A stretch of DNA of 58,645 nucleotides from NCBI RefSeq assembly GCF_002916655.1, contig NZ_PPSM01000011.1, positions 1 to 58,645 on the forward strand, read 5' to 3'. This document shows positions 32,338 through 41,069 of this stretch, in pieces (position 1 is the stretch's first letter; every line of letters begins with the position of its first letter). Under the pieces are notes generated by a model. That model saw nothing but the letters and a program-made list of their open reading frames with translations, ran no database searches and was not told the DNA's origin. Both the position numbers and the translations under genes were made by a program. This stretch comes from Novosphingobium sp. HII-3 (lineage in GTDB: Bacteria > Pseudomonadota > Alphaproteobacteria > Sphingomonadales > Sphingomonadaceae).

Positions 32338-33899
32338 TGCAGTTCGAGCACGACGACCGACTTGGCCGGCAACGTGACGGACAGCTGCCCGCCCTGCACC
32401 GTCGCACCCGAGAACACCGCAGGCTTGACCACCTCGGGAGCGTCGAAGGTGTTGTGCGAGTTGATTGCCGATGCCGTCAGGATGCGGCCGGTCACGCCCG
32501 AGGCACTGACGCCGTCCAGATTGATCGTCACGCTGTTCGCTGTGTTCGGGTCCAGGTTGGACAACGCAACATGTACCTTGCCATCCTTGCCACGGACAGC
32601 CGAGCCACTCACCGCCGGCATCGTGAACTGGTCCTTCGAGTACCAGGGCGACTTGATGGTGATCGGCAGCACGGTCGCGTCCTGCCAGGGCTTGTACATC
32701 TCGAAGACGTGATAGGTGGGCGTCAGCACCATCTTATTGCCTTCGGTGAAGATCATCGCCTGCAGCACGTTCACCATCTGCGCGATGGCGGTCATGCGGA
32801 CGCGATCGGCATGCTTGGCGAAGATGTCGAGATGCACCGACGCAATCAAGGCGTCACGCAGGGTGTTCTGCTGGCGCAGGAATCCCGGGTGCGTGCCTGG
32901 ATCCTGAGCGTACCACGAACCCCACTCGTCCACGGCAAGGAAGACGCGCTTCTCGGGATCGTACTTGTCCATGATGGCCGAATGTTTGGTGATCAGTTCG
33001 TCCATCTTGCGGGCGCCGTTCAGCGCATCGGCCCAGCCGTTCTCGTCGAAGTCCACGGCGGGTGCACGCGGGGGCCAGCCACCGGCGGGGTGCACGTAGT
33101 AGTGGAGTGAGACGCCGTCGAGCTGCGGCGCCGCGACGCGCATCATCGTCTCCGTCCAATTGTAGTCATCGACGTTGGCGCCAGCGGCGATCTTCAGAAT
33201 CTTGGTGCCCGCCGGAGCCTTGATGAAGGTCGCGTAACGGCGCGTCTCGTCCGCAGCGAACTCCGGACGCATGTTGCCGCCGCAGCCCCACAGTTCGTTG
33301 CCGACACCGAAGTACTTGACCTTCCAGGGTTCCTTGTGGCCATTCCTGGCGCGCTCATCCGCGAGCGAACCGGCCGGAGAGGTCATGTACTCGACCCACT
33401 CGGCCATCTCTCGCGGAGTTCCGTTGCCGACGTTACCGGCGACGTAGGCTTCCGCGCCCACCTGGCGGATGAGCTCGAAGAACTCGTGCGTACCCACGGT
33501 GTTCGGCTCGGTCACGCCGCCCCAGTGCGTGTTGATCTTGACCGGCCGCTTCGACTGCGCGCCGATGCCTTCGCGCCAGTTGTACTCGTCCGCAAAGCAG
33601 CCGCCGGGCCAGCGAATAACGGGAACCGACAGGTCCCGAAGCGCGCTTACGACGTCGTTGCGGAAGCCGTTCGTGTTCGGGATCTTGCTGTTCTTGCCGA
33701 CCCAGAGGCCGCCATAGATCCCGGTGCCGAGGTGCTCGGCGAACTGAGTGAAGATTTCCTTCTGGTAGACCGGACCCGGCTTGGAAGCCTCGATCGTGGC
33801 TGTGGTCGGCTGACCGTTGGTGTCCGCCTGGGCCGGCACCGAGAGAGCCGTCGCCGCCATCAGCATGGCGAGCGACGTGCGACGGATAGTTTTCATCAT
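32334..33899 (-). CDS. Alpha-L-arabinofuranosidase, GH51, exported
   Basis: This 521-aa protein begins at the ATG of 33897-33899, which has AGGGAGGGG six bases upstream; a longer frame from 33926 would place this site inside the gene. A signal peptide (MMKTIRRTSLAMLMAATALSVPAQA) is present, unlike the many cytoplasmic GH51 enzymes. The (beta/alpha)8 domain has acid/base Glu202 in GNELWGCGGNM and nucleophile Glu325 in VDEWGSWY, then a C-terminal beta domain. It should remove arabinofuranosyl side chains or cleave oligosaccharides in the periplasm. The gene lies between the L-arabinose dehydrogenase and arabinanase genes. Confidence 0.95.
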   Translation of the reverse strand: MMKTIRRTSLAMLMAATALSVPAQADTNGQPTTATIEASKPGPVYQKEIFTQFAEHLGTGIYGGLWVGKNSKIPNTNGFRNDVVSALRDLSVPVIRWPGGCFADEYNWREGIGAQSKRPVKINTHWGGVTEPNTVGTHEFFELIRQVGAEAYVAGNVGNGTPREMAEWVEYMTSPAGSLADERARNGHKEPWKVKYFGVGNELWGCGGNMRPEFAADETRRYATFIKAPAGTKILKIAAGANVDDYNWTETMMRVAAPQLDGVSLHYYVHPAGGWPPRAPAVDFDENGWADALNGARKMDELITKHSAIMDKYDPEKRVFLAVDEWGSWYAQDPGTHPGFLRQQNTLRDALIASVHLDIFAKHADRVRMTAIAQMVNVLQAMIFTEGNKMVLTPTYHVFEMYKPWQDATVLPITIKSPWYSKDQFTMPAVSGSAVRGKDGKVHVALSNLDPNTANSVTINLDGVSASGVTGRILTASAINSHNTFDAPEVVKPAVFSGATVQGGQLSVTLPAKSVVVLELQ

Positions 33900-33922
33900 T
33901 TCATACCCCTCCCTAGGGATGA

Positions 33923-34849
33923 TCAATCGTGGAATTCGTCGACGACCTTGCGGTGTCCGCGCAGGAACGCGTCGGCCACCAGCCGAAGCGGGGAAACGTC
34001 CACATCGCTGCGGCCACCCCGGATGAGATTGGCAAACCGCGCGTAGAGGCCCGGATACTCCATGTCCTCGTTATGCTCGGTTCCGCTCGGCAGCGTCAGC
34101 ACCGCGCCCCCGTTTGACAGCTTCAGCGTGCCCGCGTCGGTTTCGACCACGATGTCCCACGATTGCGGGCCCGTTTGGCGCCAGTCGAGGTCCATGTGGA
34201 TGGGCGCACCGGCCGTGTCGCAGAACTGAATATCCGCAGCGATCGGCGCCGCCCGGTTCGCGGGGATCTCCAGCGTTGCCGTCTTCAGGAACATCGGACG
34301 CGGCAGGATGTGCGTGACGATCGAAAGGGCGTTGATGCCCGGATCGAAGACGCCGAGACCACCGGGCTGCCAGATCCAGGCCTGACCCGGGTGCCATACG
34401 CGCACGTCTTCGCGCCAGACGATGGAGACCTTCTCGATTCGCCGTTCGGCCAGCCACGCCCGGGCCGGGGCAACCCCTGCGGCAAAGCGCGAGTGCCAGG
34501 CCGCGAACAGCGTCACCCCGACATTCTCGGCCCGGCTCGACAGCGCGGCGACTTCGGCCAGCGTGGCGCCCGGGGGCTTTTCCAGGAACACATGCATGCC
34601 CTTGCGAAGAGCCTGCACCGCCAGATCGTAGCGCACCTGCGGCGGCGTGCAGAGAGCCACCGCGTCGATAGCGGGGCCGTTCTCGATCAGCTCTTCCAGG
34701 CTCTTCGCGTGGGGAATACCCTCGACACCCGGATCATGCGGGCTGACCGTGGCAGCCAGGCTGAACGCCTTGTTGCCGGCTATGGCCGGCAGGTGCTGGT
34801 CGCGGGCGATCTTGCCCACGCCCACCACGGCAATACGGATCGGATCCAT
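33923..34849 (-). CDS. Gfo/Idh/MocA-type L-arabinose (D-galactose) 1-dehydrogenase
   Basis: This 308-aa protein has an N-terminal Rossmann fold (IRIAVVGVGKIARDQHLPAI), the Gfo/Idh/MocA motif EKPP in GMHVFLEKPPGATLAE, and the C-terminal substrate domain with VWHPGQAWIWQPGGLGVFDPGINALSI. It resembles the NAD(P)-dependent L-arabinose/D-galactose 1-dehydrogenases of Azospirillum-type pathways, which make the aldonolactone. In this locus it should start the oxidative route from L-arabinose. It lies 3 bp after the AraD1 gene. Confidence 0.9.
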   Translation of the reverse strand: MDPIRIAVVGVGKIARDQHLPAIAGNKAFSLAATVSPHDPGVEGIPHAKSLEELIENGPAIDAVALCTPPQVRYDLAVQALRKGMHVFLEKPPGATLAEVAALSSRAENVGVTLFAAWHSRFAAGVAPARAWLAERRIEKVSIVWREDVRVWHPGQAWIWQPGGLGVFDPGINALSIVTHILPRPMFLKTATLEIPANRAAPIAADIQFCDTAGAPIHMDLDWRQTGPQSWDIVVETDAGTLKLSNGGAVLTLPSGTEHNEDMEYPGLYARFANLIRGGRSDVDVSPLRLVADAFLRGHRKVVDEFHD

Positions 34850-34852
34850 CGC

Positions 34853-35848
34853 TCAGAGCGCCTTGACCGAGACCGCACGTTCCTGCGCGCGCACCAGCCT
34901 GTTGGCGACGGGCAGCGTGAACGGAGCGGCCGAGATCTCGAACACGTCGCCTTCCTCGGTCTGCACGCCATCCGCGAAGGACAGCGTCGCTGTGCCGAAG
35001 AAGTGCACGTGCACGTCACCGGGGCGGCGGAACAGGTCGTACTTGAAGTGATGATGCTCGAGGTTGTCGAAGCTGTGGGACATGTTGCCTTCGCCGGAGA
35101 GGAAAGGCTTCTCCCAGATCGTTTCGCCGCCACGCAGGATCTTGCAGGTACCTTCGATGTGCGAGGGCGGCGTGCCCAGCAGCAGTTCCGCCCCGAGAGC
35201 CGCCTGCCGCAGCTTGGAATGAGCGAGCCACAGATAGTTGTGGCGCTCGGTCACGTGGTCCGAGAACTCGTTCGCAAGAGCAAGGCCGAGGCGGTAAGGG
35301 ATGCCGTCTTCACCGATGAGGTAGATACCGGCCAGTTCCGGCTCTTCCCCGCCGTCCTTGGCGAAGCTGGGCATCGCAAGGTCGTCGGTCGGTCCGACGA
35401 GCTGCGAACCGTCGCCCTTGTAGAACCACTCCGGCTGCTGGCCGATTTCACCCGCCGCCGGCTTGCCGCCCTCAAGGCCTTCGAGGAACATGCGCATGGA
35501 ATCGGTCACATGCTCACCCGCTTCCGCGGCCTTGTGCATCTTGTCGCGCCCTTCGGCGGAGCCGAGGTGCGTGAGGCCGGTGCCGGCAAGCAGGAGGTGT
35601 GCGCCATCCTCGTGATCGATCGGGGCAAGCAGACGCCCGGCCGCGAATTCGGCAGCGATGTCCACCGCCTCGCCCTGCCCCGCCGCCTTCGCGGCTTCGG
35701 CAAGGGTGTGGCCCGAAGCAATCGCGCCCAGCGCGAGTTCGCGAACGCTGGCAACGCCGGGAAGGAAATGAGCGGCCTCGCCTTCGGCAAGGATGACCGA
35801 ACGCACGCCATCGGCGCTCAGATGCTGGAGCAGTCGAAGATAAGACAT
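34853..35848 (-). CDS. araD1: AraD1/GguC-type 2-keto-3-deoxy-L-arabonate dehydratase (FAH fold)
   Basis: This 331-aa protein belongs to the FAH superfamily group called AraD1 or GguC. Landmarks are EFAAGRLLAPIDHEDGAHLLLAGTGLTHLGSA, GIYLIGEDGIPYRLGLALANEFSDH and a metal-site-like FDNLEHHHFKYDLF. The predicted reaction is conversion of 2-keto-3-deoxy-L-arabonate to 2-oxoglutarate semialdehyde. This is a non-homologous replacement for the DHDPS-type AraD of Azospirillum. GGGAGAG precedes the ATG. The enzyme making its substrate (IlvD/Edd) is at 41.1 kb and the one using its product is next door. Confidence 0.88.
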   Translation of the reverse strand: MSYLRLLQHLSADGVRSVILAEGEAAHFLPGVASVRELALGAIASGHTLAEAAKAAGQGEAVDIAAEFAAGRLLAPIDHEDGAHLLLAGTGLTHLGSAEGRDKMHKAAEAGEHVTDSMRMFLEGLEGGKPAAGEIGQQPEWFYKGDGSQLVGPTDDLAMPSFAKDGGEEPELAGIYLIGEDGIPYRLGLALANEFSDHVTERHNYLWLAHSKLRQAALGAELLLGTPPSHIEGTCKILRGGETIWEKPFLSGEGNMSHSFDNLEHHHFKYDLFRRPGDVHVHFFGTATLSFADGVQTEEGDVFEISAAPFTLPVANRLVRAQERAVSVKAL

Positions 35849-35903
35849 GTAACTCTCCCAACGCGGCGCGCCTTCTTCAGGACGCGCCGCGAGGTTGGCT
35901 GGA

Positions 35904-37433
35904 TCAGTTGAGGGTAAGCTTGCCGTCGATCAGGCGCGGAGCGCCGTCGCCGAAGGCATCGTCACGCAGTTCTGCGGGCAGCAGGCCCTGCGCAAGATTC
36001 TGGTAGCTGACGGGACGCAGGAAGCGGTCGATCGCCAGGCTGCCGACCGACGTGGTACGCGGGTCGGAGGTCGAGGGGAACGGGCCGCCATGCACCATGG
36101 CATGCGATACTTCGACACCGGTCGGCCAGCCGTTGGCGAGGATACGACCGACCTTGCGCTCAAGCACCGGAAGCAGGCGCGAAGCCGTGCCTTCGTCGGC
36201 GTCGTCCATGTGCAGCGTTGCGGTGAGCTGCCCTTCGAGACCTTCGAGAACCGCAAGCAGTTCGCCCTCGTCCTTGCAGCGCACGATCACCGAGGACGCG
36301 CCGAATACTTCATCGCCCATGGCCTTGTCGGCAAGGAACTTCTCGGCCGTCGTCTGGAACAGGACGGCGCCGCCGCAGGTGGTGGAGCCCAGTTCGCCTT
36401 CGGCCAGCTTCTCGACGCCCGGAAGCGCCGACAGGGTCTGCACGCCCTTGGCATAGGCCGAAGCGATGCCGGTGGTCAGCATCGTCTGGCGCTTGGCACC
36501 CGAGACGCCCGCCGAGGCTGCGGAGACGAACGCGTCCAGGCCGTCGCCTTCGACGGCGAGGATCAGGCCCGGGTTGGTGCAGAACTGCCCGGCGCCCATC
36601 GTGAGCGAGCCCACGAATGCCGTACCAAGCTCCTCGCCGCGTGCCTTCAGCGCTTCGGGAAGGAGCACGACAGGGTTGATGCTCGACATTTCGGCATAGA
36701 CCGGGATCGGCACTTCACGTGCCTGAGCAAGCTTGACGAGAGCCAGACCGCCCGCACGCGAACCGGTGAAGCCAACCGCCATGATCCGCGGATCCTGGAC
36801 AAGTGCGGCGCCGAGTTCGTTGGACGGACCGACGAGGTGCTGGAACACGCCTTCGGGCAGGCCCGCATCCCTGACGGCCTTGGTGATGGCGGCGGCGATG
36901 AGGCTGCCGGTGATCGGATGAGCCGGATGGCCCTTCACCACCACCGGGCAACCGGCGGCCAGCGCCGATGCCGTATCACCCCCCGCAGTCGAGAACGCGA
37001 GCGGGAAGTTCGAAGCACCGAACACCGCGACGGGGCCGACCGCGATCATGCGCAGACGCAGGTCAGGACGCGGCAGGGGCGCGCGATCGGGCATGGCGGG
37101 ATCAATGCGGATCTGCTGCCACTGGCCCTTGCGAACAACATCGGCGAACAGACGAAGCTGGCCCACGGTGCGACCCCGCTCACCTTCACCGCGTGCGCGC
37201 GGCAGGCCGCTTTCGGCGGTGTAGGCTTCGATCAGCGGCTCACCAATGGCAAGGATTTCCTCAGCGATTCGCTCAAGGAACGCCGCGCGCGTCTCGCGGT
37301 CGGTCGCGCGGTACGTGTCGAAGGCAGCAGCCGCTGCTTCGCAGGCAGCCGCCACGTCTGCCGGAGTGCTGATGGCGATGGGATCGCCGTGAGCTTCGCC
37401 GGTGGCAGCGTTGATGGATCGGAATTCGGTCAT
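35904..37433 (-). CDS. 2-Oxoglutarate semialdehyde dehydrogenase (ALDH family, NADP+)
   Basis: This 509-aa aldehyde dehydrogenase has catalytic Cys285 in GAGQFCTNPGLIL, the cofactor-site text AVFGASNFPLAFSTAGGDTASALAAGCPVVVKGHPAHP and GVFQHLVGPSNELG. It is the first gene of the leftward arabinose operon and oxidises 2-oxoglutarate semialdehyde to 2-oxoglutarate, the end of the pathway. Sequence type matches the NADP-dependent KGSADH group. A candidate GntR operator sits 15-29 bp upstream of the start codon. Confidence 0.92.
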   Translation of the reverse strand: MTEFRSINAATGEAHGDPIAISTPADVAAACEAAAAAFDTYRATDRETRAAFLERIAEEILAIGEPLIEAYTAESGLPRARGEGERGRTVGQLRLFADVVRKGQWQQIRIDPAMPDRAPLPRPDLRLRMIAVGPVAVFGASNFPLAFSTAGGDTASALAAGCPVVVKGHPAHPITGSLIAAAITKAVRDAGLPEGVFQHLVGPSNELGAALVQDPRIMAVGFTGSRAGGLALVKLAQAREVPIPVYAEMSSINPVVLLPEALKARGEELGTAFVGSLTMGAGQFCTNPGLILAVEGDGLDAFVSAASAGVSGAKRQTMLTTGIASAYAKGVQTLSALPGVEKLAEGELGSTTCGGAVLFQTTAEKFLADKAMGDEVFGASSVIVRCKDEGELLAVLEGLEGQLTATLHMDDADEGTASRLLPVLERKVGRILANGWPTGVEVSHAMVHGGPFPSTSDPRTTSVGSLAIDRFLRPVSYQNLAQGLLPAELRDDAFGDGAPRLIDGKLTLN

Positions 37434-37447
37434 TTGCAGGCTCCCTA

Positions 37448-37462
37448 TTTACTCCGACATAT
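37448..37462. promoter_or_regulatory. Candidate GntR operator between dehydrogenase and regulator genes
   Basis: TTTACTCCGACATAT aligns with the motifs at 29688 and 39793 (half-site GAC perfect, the other CTC instead of GTC). It lies in the divergent promoter region of the dehydrogenase operon and the GntR gene. A second partial site, TGTGTAGGACAGA, follows at 37465-37477. Confidence 0.45.
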
Positions 37463-37545
37463 TCTGTGTAGGACAGAAAGGCAATGTTTGTCGTTCCTTC
37501 GAATGGCAACCACTGTTAGTTTCCCTGCAGGAGGAGTTGCCGACA

Positions 37546-38301
37546 GTGCCAGATGTTGAATTTTCAAACAGCGAAGCGAACATGAAACCAGGTGAAGAGG
37601 CTCGGGGGCCGGGGCGACGCCTGCACGGAGCGATCGCGCACAAGCTGGGGACGGCCATCTTGTCAGGCAAATATGCTCCTGGCGACATCCTTTCCGGCGA
37701 AGTGGCCTTTTCGGAGGAGCTACAGGTGTCGCGCAGCGCCTACCGGGAGGCGATACAGGTCCTCTCCGCGAAGGGCCTTGTGGCGAGCAGACCCAAGGCG
37801 GGCACCCGCGTCCTGCCTCGCGACCGGTGGAACCTGCTCGACCCGGAAGTACTCGGCTGGGCCTTTGCGGCCGAGCCTGACATCGAATTTGTCCGCAGCC
37901 TTTTCGAACTGCGCGCCATTGTCGAACCGGCAGCCGCCCGCCTCGCCGCCCAGCGCCGCGACAAGGCGGATCTCAAGGCGATGAAGGACGCACTCACCGC
38001 GATGCGCCGCCACACCCTGACGACAGAGGCCGGGCGCGCCGCCGACCGGGATTTCCACAAGGCCATCCTTCAAGCGACCCGCAACGACGCCCTGCTCGTT
38101 CTCAGTGCATCGATCGGCGCGGCCGTGAACTGGACGACGCAGTTCAAGCAGCGCGCCCGCGCCCTGCCCCGCAACCCGATCCCCGACCACGTCCGCGTCT
38201 ACGACGCCATCGCCGCGGGTGACAGTGCCGCAGCCGCGGAGGCTATGAACGCGCTCGTGGATCTCGCGCTCGAGGACACGAGGAGTTCGATGGAGGACTG
38301 A
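37546..38301 (+). CDS. GntR-family regulator, FadR subfamily
   Basis: This 251-aa protein has a winged HTH at residues about 27-85 (HKLGTAILSGKYAPGDILSGEVAFSEELQVSRSAYREAIQVLSAKGLVASRPKAGTRV) and an all-helical FCD ligand-binding domain at about 105-235 (FELRAIVEPAAARLAA, RDFHKAILQATRNDALL, EMNALVDLALED-like end). GTG 37546 follows AGGAGGAG at 37529-37536; the ATG at 37582 has no comparable site. FadR-type regulators are usually repressors released by a pathway acid, so L-arabonate, 2-keto-3-deoxy-L-arabonate or a related sugar acid is a sensible ligand here. It is divergent from the dehydrogenase operon. Confidence 0.92.
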   Translation: MPDVEFSNSEANMKPGEEARGPGRRLHGAIAHKLGTAILSGKYAPGDILSGEVAFSEELQVSRSAYREAIQVLSAKGLVASRPKAGTRVLPRDRWNLLDPEVLGWAFAAEPDIEFVRSLFELRAIVEPAAARLAAQRRDKADLKAMKDALTAMRRHTLTTEAGRAADRDFHKAILQATRNDALLVLSASIGAAVNWTTQFKQRARALPRNPIPDHVRVYDAIAAGDSAAAAEAMNALVDLALEDTRSSMED

Positions 38302-38345
38302 CGCCAAGGCGCTCAACTCACCAGGCACCACTTCCGCAGGCAACG

Positions 38346-38382
38346 AAAAAGGCCCCGGCAAAAGTCTCGCCGGGGCCTTTTT
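38346..38382. terminator. Bidirectional intrinsic terminator
   Basis: AAAAA-GGCCCCGGC, 9-nt loop, GCCGGGGCC-TTTTT: a symmetric rho-independent terminator between the convergent GntR and MFS genes, working on both strands. Confidence 0.92.
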
Positions 38383-38406
38383 CCGTGCACTGCCGAGGCA
38401 GGCCGC

Positions 38407-39717
38407 TTATTCGGCGGCTTGCAGTTCAGGCAGGGCGTTTGTCGGCTTGCTGCCCCACAGGGCGTAGAATAGGACGTAGAGTTCGCAGGCCGCCGTGAGG
38501 AGGAACGACGTCTGCAGCCCATAGCTGTCGGCAAGCCAGCCCTGCACCACGACCAGCGCACCGCCGGCGATCGCCATGACCAGCAGGCCCGAACCTTCTT
38601 CCGTCAGCGGACCCAGGCCCTTGATGCCAAGGGTGAAGATGGTGGGGAACATGATCGAGTGGAACAGGCCCACCAGGATCAGCGCCCACATCGCGACGGG
38701 ACCGGTCGTGAAGACAGTGACCAGCATGACGACGAACGCGCCGATCGAGAAGCAGGCCAGGACCTTGGCTGCGTCGAAGCGCTGCATGATCGCTGACCCG
38801 GCAAAGCGGCCAACCATCATTCCGCCCCACAGGAACGTCAGGTACTTGCCGGCCTGCTCATGCGTGAGGTTGGCGATCTCGGGCTGGCTGACGAAGTTCA
38901 CGAAGAGGTTGGCAACGCCGATCTCAGCGATCAGGTAAATGAAGATCGCAGGAACGCCCCACACGAGGTTGCGGTGATTCCACAAGGAATGCTTCTTGCG
39001 CTCCTCCTTCGCGAGGCGCGAGTTTGCCGAACCCATCGCCGGAAGCGGGAACTTTGCGATGACCACGGCCAGCACCACCAGCGCTGCTGCCACGAGCCCA
39101 TAAGGCAGGATGACCGACTGCGCGTCAGCGAGGCGCTCGGCTTCGGTCAGCACGGTTCCCGCCGTCGACGTGCCACCTTTCGAGCGGCCGAGGATGAGAT
39201 AGGCGCCAAACAGCGGAGCCAGCATCGTACCGGCCGAGTTCAGGGCCTGCACGAGGTTGAGGCGAGACGACGCCGTCTCCGGCTTGCCGACCACCGCGAC
39301 ATAGGGGTTGGCCGCCACCTGCAGCAGCGTGATGCCGCTTGCGATGACGAAAAGCATCAGCAGCGTCACGCCATAGGACGGAATGCTTGCTGCGAGCATC
39401 ATGCCCAGCGCGCCGGCAGCCATGACCAGAAGGCCGGTGACCAGCGACTTCTGATACCCGATGCGCTCGATCAGCTTGGCGGAAGGAATGGAAGCAACGA
39501 AGTACGCGATGAACCACACCGACTCGATCAGCGTGGTTTGCGTGTAGGTCAGCTCGAACACGCTGCGCAGATGCGGCAGTAGCGTGTTGTTGATGACGGT
39601 TATGAAGCCCCACATGAAGAACAGGCTGGCGAGCAGCGCAAGCGCCGGCCCATAGCGGACGCCTGCCGCAGGAGTGTAGACGACGGGGGCGTCTCCGGAC
39701 GAGACCACTGGCGGCAT
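38407..39717 (-). CDS. FucP-like MFS sugar:H+ symporter
   Basis: This 436-aa protein has 12 predicted transmembrane helices and FucP-family text: ALLASLFFMWGFITVINNTLLPHLRSVFELTYTQTTLIES, the loop AKLIERIGYQKS, and VAANPYVAVVGKPETASSRLNLVQALNSAGT. The start at 39717 is preferred for its GAGAGGAA site; the longer frame adds a non-conserved leader. It should carry free L-arabinose (or another monosaccharide) across the inner membrane. It is divergent from the mutarotase operon, with a candidate operator between them. Confidence 0.92.
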   Translation of the reverse strand: MPPVVSSGDAPVVYTPAAGVRYGPALALLASLFFMWGFITVINNTLLPHLRSVFELTYTQTTLIESVWFIAYFVASIPSAKLIERIGYQKSLVTGLLVMAAGALGMMLAASIPSYGVTLLMLFVIASGITLLQVAANPYVAVVGKPETASSRLNLVQALNSAGTMLAPLFGAYLILGRSKGGTSTAGTVLTEAERLADAQSVILPYGLVAAALVVLAVVIAKFPLPAMGSANSRLAKEERKKHSLWNHRNLVWGVPAIFIYLIAEIGVANLFVNFVSQPEIANLTHEQAGKYLTFLWGGMMVGRFAGSAIMQRFDAAKVLACFSIGAFVVMLVTVFTTGPVAMWALILVGLFHSIMFPTIFTLGIKGLGPLTEEGSGLLVMAIAGGALVVVQGWLADSYGLQTSFLLTAACELYVLFYALWGSKPTNALPELQAAE

Positions 39718-39792
39718 GTTATTCCTCTCGTAAACCGAGCCGATCTGACGGCGTGCCAGCCACACTTCAGCAAACCGGCTTGCGCTCTTTCT

Positions 39793-39807
39793 ATTTGTCG
39801 GACTATA
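39793..39807. promoter_or_regulatory. Candidate GntR operator between MFS and mutarotase genes
   Basis: ATTTGTCGGACTATA shares ATTNGTCNGACNAT with the receptor-upstream motif at 29688-29702. It lies 76 bp upstream of the MFS start and 86 bp upstream of the mutarotase start, suited to control both. Confidence 0.55.
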
Positions 39808-39892
39808 TGCCGAGCAGCACGCCGTCAATGGCTACGGCGCGAACACTATTCAGAAAACGTGAATCACGCAGAAGCAAGCGGGAGCTAAGGGA

Positions 39893-41047
39893 ATGAGGAA
39901 TACGGTCAAGGGCATCGTATTGACAGCGGCGTCGTCGCTGACGCTTGCAGTGGCAGCGAACCCGGCACTCGCAGTCGAGGCGACCCAGGCTCCTGCAGGC
40001 GCGCTCTCGGACGGAAAGGCGGTGACGGCGGTCACTCTCAAGGCGGAAAACGGCGTCTCCGCCACGATCCTGACGTTCGGCGCCACCCTGTGGAAGCTCG
40101 ACGTGCCGGACCGCAACGGCAAGGTGGCCGACGTGCTGCTTGCCTACGACAAGATCAGCGATTTCGAGACGCGTCCCAACTATTGGGGTGCAACCATCGG
40201 CCGGTACGGCAATCGCATCGCCGAAGGTCGGTTCACGCTGGACGGCAAGACCTACCAGCTCCCGGGCAATGACAACGGGCAGTCGCTGCACGGCGGCGGC
40301 AAGGGCTTCGATGTCCAGAACTGGAAGCTGGAATCGGTGAAGTCCGGTAAGGTCGCAACTGCGGTCTTCTCGCTGGTCAGCCCCGATGGCGACTCGGGTT
40401 ATCCGGGCACCATCAGGACCAAGGTCACTTATTCGCTGGACGAGGCGGGCAACCTCAAGATCGTCTTCGATGCAACGACCGACAAGCCGACCGTGCTTAA
40501 CATGACCAACCACGCCATCTTCAACATGGCGGGTGAGGGTTCGGAGCGCGATGCGATGACCAACGTGCTGACGATCCCGGCAAGCGCGTACACGCCGGTT
40601 ACCGAAAAGCTGATCCCGACCGGCGAACTGCGCCGCGTCGAGGGCACTCCCTTCGATTTCCGTAAGGGCAAGCCGGTGGCGATGGGTCTTCGTGACGGCA
40701 CGGACCAGCAAATCGTCTATGGGCGGGGCTTCGACCACAACTTCGCGCTCGACAAGGGCGTGACGAAGACGCCTGAACTGGCCGCCCGCCTGGAAGATCC
40801 CGCCTCGGGACGCGTTCTCGAAGTGCTGACGACCGAGCCCGGCATCCAGTTCTATTCGGGCAACTTCCTTGATGGCACGTACATCGGCAAGCAGGGCCAC
40901 CTCTACCGTATGGGCGACGGCATCGCGCTCGAGCCGCAGCGGTTCCCTGACTCGCCCAATCACCCGAACTTCCCTTCCACGCGCGTCGATCCCGACAAGC
41001 CGTACCGGCACGTCATGATCTACCGCGTCACCACCAACCCGCGTTGA
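39893..41047 (+). CDS. Aldose 1-epimerase (mutarotase), exported
   Basis: This 384-aa galactose-mutarotase-fold protein has a signal peptide (to about residue 29, ANPALA), so it acts in the periplasm. Family marks: [40 protein letters not shown], the catalytic-His regions [13 protein letters not shown] and [12 protein letters not shown], and [21 protein letters not shown] with [19 protein letters not shown]. It interconverts sugar anomers released by the arabinofuranosidases before uptake. GGGAGCTAAGGGA precedes the ATG. It opens the rightward operon with the dehydratase and lactonase. Confidence 0.95.
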   Translation: MRNTVKGIVLTAASSLTLAVAANPALAVEATQAPAGALSDGKAVTAVTLKAENGVSATILTFGATLWKLDVPDRNGKVADVLLAYDKISDFETRPNYWGATIGRYGNRIAEGRFTLDGKTYQLPGNDNGQSLHGGGKGFDVQNWKLESVKSGKVATAVFSLVSPDGDSGYPGTIRTKVTYSLDEAGNLKIVFDATTDKPTVLNMTNHAIFNMAGEGSERDAMTNVLTIPASAYTPVTEKLIPTGELRRVEGTPFDFRKGKPVAMGLRDGTDQQIVYGRGFDHNFALDKGVTKTPELAARLEDPASGRVLEVLTTEPGIQFYSGNFLDGTYIGKQGHLYRMGDGIALEPQRFPDSPNHPNFPSTRVDPDKPYRHVMIYRVTTNPR

Positions 41048-41069
41048 ACCAGAGCGAAACGAACACTCC

